DNA of 64,000 nucleotides, taken from positions 85,537,058 to 85,601,057 of the forward strand of contig OZ020303.1 of the NCBI GenBank assembly GCA_963971305.1. The letters are read 5' to 3'. Positions 50,001 through 59,000 of this stretch are shown here, in pieces. Below the pieces are notes generated by a model. It was given only the letters and a program-made list of their open reading frames with translations, was not told where the DNA came from and did no database searches. Position numbers and translations under genes: made by a program. Position 1 is the stretch's first letter; every line of letters starts with the position of its first letter. Source of the DNA: Arcuatula senhousia (lineage: Eukaryota; Mollusca; Bivalvia; Mytilida; Mytilidae).

Positions 50001-53000
50001 TGTTTTGTTACACTACTTCCTTGAGTAATGTATACATGTATGTTTAAAAACAATTCATTTTTACTTAGTTTAAGAAGTTAAATTCTGTTTACTTACTTTA
50101 CAAGTGGGATCTCTGACTGAAGAATATGTCCAAAAGACATAATGCTCCATCTCACAATACTTATCCCCCCCATCACCAAACCAAGTTGATTCCAAGAGTA
50201 TGATTTATGATGATTAAATAATTTATAAAGTTTCATGATTCCTTATTATCTTCATGGTAAAGTACCTTCAACCTAAAGGTAAACCTAAGTATACACCCCC
50301 CTTTTTTTCTGTGATCTTTCAACCATGAAGTTGATAAGACAGGTACAGTTTTAGAAAGATTTTTGTTTGTTCATATCCTGATGTATATATGTGTACAAAG
50401 TCTTATGATGAAACCAAACTTCCTTCATGGTAAACTAGCTTCAACTTATAGGTACCTGATTTGGAACAGACGAAAAGACCATAACACTATATGCCCCCCT
50501 ACTTTCGAATTCGTAGATAGGGCGTAAATATATCAGATGACCTTATAACTGACATTAATACCAAAACATACCTCCATTATCCATTAATTGCTGTGGATCA
50601 TATGAAAAACCACTTTTATCAAGACCAAATCCACAGTCAGCATGCTCTCCTGGCTTCTGTATGTTAATAACTGAGGTTATACCCTGTCTGAAATAGTGAG
50701 ATAATTGGCAGTCAGGATGATAAATTAGAAGAATATGACTGATGTGTTGAGCTCTCCCAACTATTAATCCCTATGGGTTTGAGTGTTCTGAGTGGTCAGA
50801 TCCAGCAGTCCTAACTTAAGATTTTAAGTTTGTCAGATGTTGGACCTTCTGGGTCGTTCCAGGTAACTTGAATGATCTCAAATGACATATAATTATGATG
50901 GTTATTATGATTTTGAGATTAAAATGTTGGTTATTGTATATTTGAGATGTTCCCCAACGATTAAATGCTTGAAAATTATCAAAAAATTTTGAAGCATATT
51001 GTGTTCTCGTGATGTAGCTAGGAACAAATTGTTCCTTACTGGTGTGAATGTTCACTGCCGATGGGTTAGGTGTGCCATCACTGTTAGAGCTTCCCAGACA
51101 TACCCAGACAATTGGCAGTCAGCATGTTTTCCTGTCTACTGTATGTTAATGACTGATGTTTTACTTTGTTTGAAATAGTGAGATAATCAAATGGTCAGGC
51201 CATGTCATATCATGACTATGTGGAGGTATCAAATGGTCAGACCATGTCATATCATGACTTTGTAGAGGTATCACATGGTCAGGCCATGTCATATCATGAC
51301 TTAGTGGAGGTATTAAATGGTCAGACCATGTCATATCATGACTTTGATGAGGTATTAAATGATCAGACCATGTCAAATCATGACTTTGTGGAGGTATCAA
51401 ATGGTCAGGCAATGTCATATCATGACTTTGTAGAGGTATCAAATGGTCAGACCATGTCATATCATGACTTTGTAGAGGTATCAAATGGTCAGACCATGTC
51501 ATATCATGACTTAGTTGAGGTATAAAATGGTCAGACCATGTCATATCATGACTTTGTGGAGGTATCAAATGGTCAGACCATGTCATATCATGACTTTGTG
51601 GAGGTATCAAACGGTCAGGCCATGTAATATCATGACTTTGTGGAGGTATCAAATGGTCAGGCCATGTCATATCATGACTTTGTAGAGGTATCACATGGTC
51701 AGGCCATGTCATATCATGACTTAGTGGAGGTATCAAATGGTCAGACCATGTCATATCATGACTTTGTAGAGGTATCAAATGGTCAGACCATGTCATATCA
51801 TGACTTAGTTGAGGTATCAAATGGTCAGGCCATGTCATATCATGACTTAGTTGAGGTATCAAATGGTCAGACCATGTCATATCATGACTTTGTGGAGGTA
51901 TCAAATGGTCAGGCCATGTAATATCATGACTTTGTGGAGGTATCAAATGGTCAGGCCATGTCATATCATGACTTTGTAGAGGTATCACATGGTCAGGCCA
52001 TGTCATATCATGACTTAGTGGAGGTATCAAATGGTCAGACCATGTCATATCATGACTTTGTAGAGGTATCAAATGGTCAGACCATGTCATATCATGACTT
52101 AGTTGAGGTATCAAATGGTCAGGCCATGTCATATCATGACTTAGTTGAGGTATCAAATGGTCAGGCCATGTAATATCATGACTTTGTGGAGGTATCAAAT
52201 GGTCAGACCATGTCATATCATGACTTAGTTGAGGTATCAAATGGTCAGGCCATGTCATATCATGACTTTGTGGAGATATCAAATGGTCAGGCCATGTCAT
52301 ATCATGACTTAGTAGAGGTATCAAATGGTCAGACCATGTCATATCATGACTTAGTTGAGGTATCAAATGGTCAGGCCATGTCATATCATGACTATGTGGA
52401 GGTATCAAATGGTCAGGCCATGTCATATCATGACTTAGTGGAGGTATTAAATGGTCAGACCATGTCATATCATGACTTTGTGGAGGTATTAAATGATCAG
52501 ACCATGTCAAATCATGACTTTGTGGAGGTATCAAATGGTCAGACCATGTCAAATCATGACTTAGTGAAGGTATCAAATGGTCAGACCATGTCATATCATG
52601 ACTTTGTAGAGGTATCAAATGGTCAGACCATGTCATATCATGACTTTGTGGAGGTATCAAATGGTCAGACCATGTCATATCATGACTTTGTGGAGGTATC
52701 AAATGGTCAGACCATGTCATATCATGACTTTGTGGATGCATCAAATGGTCAGACCATGTCATATCATGACTTTGTGGAGGTATCAAATGGTCAGACCATG
52801 TCATATCATGACTTTGTAGAGGTATCAAATGGTCAGACCATGTCATATCATGACTTAGTTGAGGTATAAAATGGTCAGACCATGTCATATCATGACTTTG
52901 TGGAGGTATCAAATGGTCAGACCATGTCATATCATGACTTTGTGGAGGTATCAAACGGTCAGGCCATGTAATATCATGACTTTGTGGAGGTATCAAATGG

Positions 53001-56000
53001 TCAGGCCATGTCATATCATGACTTTGTAGAGGTATCACATGGTCAGGCCATGTCATATCATGACTTAGTGGAGGTATCAAATGGTCAGACCATGTCATAT
53101 CATGACTTTGTAGAGGTATCAAATGGTCAGACCATGTCATATCATGACTTAGTTGAGGTATCAAATGGTCAGGCCATGTCATATCATGACTTAGTTGAGG
53201 TATCAAATGGTCAGACCATGTCATATCATGACTTTGTGGAGGTATCAAATGGTCAGGCCATGTAATATCATGACTTTGTGGAGGTATCAAATGGTCAGGC
53301 CATGTCATATCATGACTTTGTAGAGGTATCACATGGTCAGGCCATGTCATATCATGACTTAGTGGAGGTATCAAATGGTCAGACCATGTCATATCATGAC
53401 TTTGTAGAGGTATCAAATGGTCAGACCATGTCATATCATGACTTAGTTGAGGTATCAAATGGTCAGGCCATGTCATATCATGACTTAGTTGAGGTATCAA
53501 ATGGTCAGGCCATGTAATATCATGACTTTGTCGAGGTATCAAATGGTCAGACCATGTCATATCATGACTTAGTTGAGGTATTAAATGGTCAGGCCATGTC
53601 ATATCATGACTTTGTGGAGATATCAAATGGTCAGGCCATGTCATATCATGACTTAGTAGAGGTATCAAATGGTCAGACCATGTCATATCATGAATTAGTT
53701 GAGGTATCAAATGGTCAGGCCATGTCATATCATGACTATGTGGAGGTATCAAATGGTCAGGCCATGTCATATCATGACTTAGTGGAGGTATTAAATGGTC
53801 AGACCATGTCATATCATGACTTTGTGGAGGTATTAAATGATCAGACCATGTCAAATCATGACTTTGTGGAGGTATCAAATGGTCAGACCATGTCAAATCA
53901 TGACTTAGTGAAGGTATCAAATGGTCAGACCATGTCATATCATGACTTTGTGGAGGTATCAAATGGTCAGACCATGTCATATCATGACTTTGTGGAGGTA
54001 TCAAATGGTCAGACCATGTCATATCATGACTTTGTGGAGGTATCAAATGGTCAGACCATGTCATATCATGACTTTCTGGATGTATCAAATGGTCAGACCA
54101 TGTCATATCATGACTTTGTGGAGGTATTAAATGATCAGACCATGTCATATCATGACTTAGTGAAGGTATCAAATGGTCAGGCCATGTCATATCATGACTT
54201 TGTGGAGGTATCAAATGGTCAGCCCATGTCATATCATGACTTAGTGGAGATATCAAATGGTCAGACCATGTCATATCATGACTTAGTGGAGGTATCAAAT
54301 GGTCAGACCATGTCATATCATGACTTAGTGAAGGTATCAAATGGTCAGACCATGTCATATCATGACTTTGTGGAGGAATCAAATGGTCAGCCCATGTCAT
54401 ATCATGACTTAGTGAAGGTATCAAATGGTCAGACCATGTCAAATCATGACTTTGTGGAGGTATCAAATGGTCAGACCATGTCATATCATGACTTTGTGGA
54501 TGTATCAAATGGTCAGACCATGTCATATCATGACTTTGTGGAGGTATTAAATGATCAGACCATGTCAAATCATGACTTAGTGGAGGTATCAAATGGTCAG
54601 ACCATGTCATATCATGACTTTGTAGAGGTATCACATGGTCAGGCCATGTCATATCATGACTTAGTGGAGGTATCAAATGGTCAGACCATGTCATATCATG
54701 ACTTTGTAGAGGTATCAAATGGTCAGACCATGTCATATCATGACTTAGTTGAGGTATCAAATGGTCAGGCCATGTCATATCATGACTTAGTTGAGGTATC
54801 AAATGGTCAGACCATGTCATATCATGACTTTGTGGAGGTATCAAATGGTCAGGCCATGTAATATCATGACTTTGTGGAGGTATCAAATGGTCAGGCCATG
54901 TCATATCATGACTTTGTAGAGGTATCACATGGTCAGGCCATGTCATATCATGACTTAGTGGAGGTATCAAATGGTCAGACCATGTCATATCATGACTTTG
55001 TAGAGGTATCAAATGGTCAGACCATGTCATATCATGACTTAGTTGAGGTATCAAATGGTCAGGCCATGTCATATCATGACTTAGTTGAGGTATCAAATGG
55101 TCAGGCCATGTAATATCATGACTTTGTCGAGGTATCAAATGGTCAGACCATGTCATATCATGACTTAGTTGAGGTATTAAATGGTCAGGCCATGTCATAT
55201 CATGACTTTGTGGAGATATCAAATGGTCAGGCCATGTCATATCATGACTTAGTAGAGGTATCAAATGGTCAGACCATGTCATATCATGACTTAGTTGAGG
55301 TATCAAATGGTCAGGCCATGTCATATCATGACTATGTGGAGGTATCAAATGGTCAGGCCATGTCATATCATGACTTAGTGGAGGTATTAAATGGTCAGAC
55401 CATGTCATATCATGACTTTGTGGAGGTATTAAATGATCAGACCATGTCAAATCATGACTTTGTGGAGGTATCAAATGGTCAGACCATGTCAAATCATGAC
55501 TTAGTGAAGGTATCAAATGGTCAGACCATGTCATATCATGACTTTGTGGAGGTATCAAATGGTCAGACCATGTCATATCATGACTTTGTGGAGGTATCAA
55601 ATGGTCAGACCATGTCATATCATGACTTTGTGGAGGTATTAAATGATCAGACCATGTCATATCATGACTTAGTGAAGGTATCAAATGGTCAGGCCATGTC
55701 ATATCATGACTTTGTGGAGGTATCAAATGGTCAGCCCATGTCATATCATGACTTAGTGGAGATATCAAATGGTCAGACCATGTCATATCATGACTTAGTG
55801 GAGGTATCAAATGGTCAGACCATGTCATATCATGACTTAGTGAAGGTATCAAATGGTCAGACCATGTCATATCATGACTTTGTGGAGGAATCAAATGGTC
55901 AGCCCATGTCATATCATGACTTAGTGAAGGTATCAAATGGTCAGACCATGTCAAATCATGACTTTGTGGAGGTATCAAATGGTCAGACCATGTCATATCA

Positions 56001-59000
56001 TGACTTTGTGGATGTATCAAATGGTCAGACCATGTCATATCATGACTTTGTGGAGGTATTAAATGATCAGACCATGTCAAATCATGACTTAGTGGAGGTA
56101 TCAAATGGTCAGACCATGTCATATCATGACTTTGTGGAGGTATCAAATGGTCAGACCATGTCATATCATGACTTTGTAGAGGTATTAAATGGTCAGACCA
56201 TGTCATATCATGACTTAAATGAAGAAGTTTTAATAAAGATTTAGTGTTAAATACTTACTCTTTAAACTGTTGCAAAATCTTAAATTTTTCAATGGCTGCA
56301 GAACTAGGTCTGGCCATGGCTAAAATATTGTCTGTCACCCTAAAATGGAAACTACCAACATTAGAATTTTACAGTTCAATTGTACATATGTTTCATGTGT
56401 TTAGTTGCTGTAAATCTGTTTTTTTAAATACTGTAAAAGTAATTATATTGCGAGGTATTTATTTTTAACGGATTTTGCGGTAAATCATTTTTCACGAAAT
56501 TAAATACCTGCGAATGAATTAAATTTTATGAAATGAGTAGAATAATGAGCAGAATTTGTGAAATTAAGTACCCGCAAACTTTGGTGAAATCCTAAAATCA
56601 CGAAAATAAGTATGTGTCATCTATTACATGTAGATGACACAGTACTAATAGTACTGTAAATATGATATTTTACATTTAAAATGTGAAATATCTTAATTGT
56701 TAGTTAACTTGAGCAAACTCTGGAAACAAAATTCAGTTTTAAATTTCTAAATCTTAAAAACTTGTGTCCTTTACCTTTGACCTCAATTTCAATAGGGTTT
56801 TCCTTTCCCCATAAGCTTCATTATAGGCAAGATTTATGAAATCCTATGAGGAAATGCAAAGGTTATGTCCTGGAAAATTCTGATTTCTATCATATCTATA
56901 CTTCCATGCATTTGCAAAAGGGGGACAACAATGATGTTCATTTTATACAAACAAGTTGGTATCAATCTCCATCTTGTTTTTCCCAGTTCTCCCATTCACA
57001 GTATATGTATTTCTTACCAGTTATAATATAATCCATCTATCTCCATCTTATCTTTTTCCCAGTTCTCCCATTCACAGTATATGTATTTCTTACCAGTTAG
57101 AATATAACCCATCTATCTCCATCTTATCTTTTTCCCAGTTCTCCCATTCACAGTATATGTATTTCTTACCAGTTTTAGAATATAATCCATCTATCTCCAT
57201 CTTGTTTTTTTACCCAGTTCTCCCACACACAGTATATGTATTTCTTACCAGTTAGAATATAATCCATCTATCTCCATCTTGTCTTTTTCCCAGTTCTCCC
57301 ATTCACAGTATATGTATTTCTTACCAGTTAGAATATAATCCATCTATCTCCATCTTATCTTTTTCCCAGTTCTCCCATTCAGAGTATATGTATTTCTTAC
57401 CAGTTAGAATATAATCCATTTATCTCCATCTTATCTTTTTCCCAGTTCTCCCACACACATGACACACAGTATATGTATTTCTTACCAGTTTTAGAATATA
57501 ATCCATCTATCTCCATCTTGTTTTTTTACCCAGTTCTCCCACGTACAGTATATATTTCTTACCAGTTAGAATATAATCCATCTATCTCCATCTTATCTTT
57601 TTCCCAGTTCTCCCAGGTACAGTATATATTTCTTACCAGTTAGAATATAACCCATCTATCTCCATCTTATCTTTTTCCCAGTTCTCCCACACACAGTATA
57701 TATTTCTTACCAGTTAGAATATAATCCATCTATCTCCATCTTATCTTTTTCCCAGTTCTCCCATTCACAGTATATGTATTTCTTACCAGTTAGAATATAA
57801 TCCATCTATCTCCATCTTATCTTTTACCCAGTTCTCCCACACACAGTATATATTTCTTACCAGTTTTAGAATATAATCCATCTATCTCCATCTTATCTTT
57901 TTACCCAGTTCTCCCACGTACAGTATATACATCTCTTACCAGTTAGAATATAATCCATCTATCTCCATCTTATCTTTTTCCCAGTTCTCCCACATACAGT
58001 ATATACATCTCTTACCAGTTAGAATATAATCCATCTATCTCCATCTTGTCTTTTTCCCAGTTCTCCCATTCACAGTATATACATTTCTTACCAGTTAGAA
58101 TATAATCCATCTATCTCCATCTTATCTTTTTCCCAGTTCTCCCACGTACAGTATATGTATTTCTTACCAGTTAGAATATAATCCATTTATCTCCATCTTA
58201 TCTTTTTCCCAGTTCTCCCACACACAGTATATATATTTCTTACCAGTTAGAATATAATCCATCTATCTCCATCTTATCTTTTTCCCAGTTCTCCCACATA
58301 CAGTATATATATTTCTTACCAGTTAGAATATAACCCATCTATCTCCATCTTATCTTTTTCCCAGTTCTCCCACACACAGTATATATTTCTTACCAGTTAG
58401 AATATAACCCATCTATCTCCATCTTATTTTTTACCCAGTTCTCCCACACACAGTATATATATTTCTTACCAGTTAGAATATAATCCATCTATCTCCATCT
58501 TATCTTTTACCCAGTTCTCCCACACACAGTATATACATTTCTTACCAGTTAGAATATAATCCATCTATCTCCATCTTATCTTTTTCCCGGTTCTCCCACA
58601 CACAGTATATATATTTCTTACCAGTTAGAATATAATCCATCTATCTCCATCTTATCTTTTTCCCAGTTCTCCCACACACAGTATATATATTTCTTACCAG
58701 TTAGAATATAATCCATCTATCTCCATCTTATCTTTTACCCAGTTCTCCCACACACAGTATATACATTTCTTACCAGTTAGAATATAATCCATCTATCTCC
58801 ATCTTATCTTTTTCCCAGTTCTCCCACACACAGTATATATATTTCTTACCAGTTAGAATATAACCCATCTATCTCCATCTTATTTTTTACCCAGTTCTCC
58901 CACACACAGTATATATATTTCTTACCAGTTAGAATATAATCCATCTATCTCCATCTTATCTTTTACCCAGTTCTCCCACACACAGTATATACATTTCTTA

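Noticed and set aside
51161..56206. A 1,681-codon minus-strand open reading frame
   Set aside because: It is entirely a 42-bp satellite with period divisible by three, lies between two phosphatase exons with matching phases, and has no splice sites of its own; kept as satellite with a note on possible intron retention.
51202..56244. Plus-strand open frames with repeated MSYHDFVEVSNGQ
   Set aside because: Opposite-strand reading of the same 42-bp satellite, no independent evidence of coding.
56846..57255. Plus-strand frames with SQYMYFLPV repeats
   Set aside because: Antisense of the exon A-derived array; no support.
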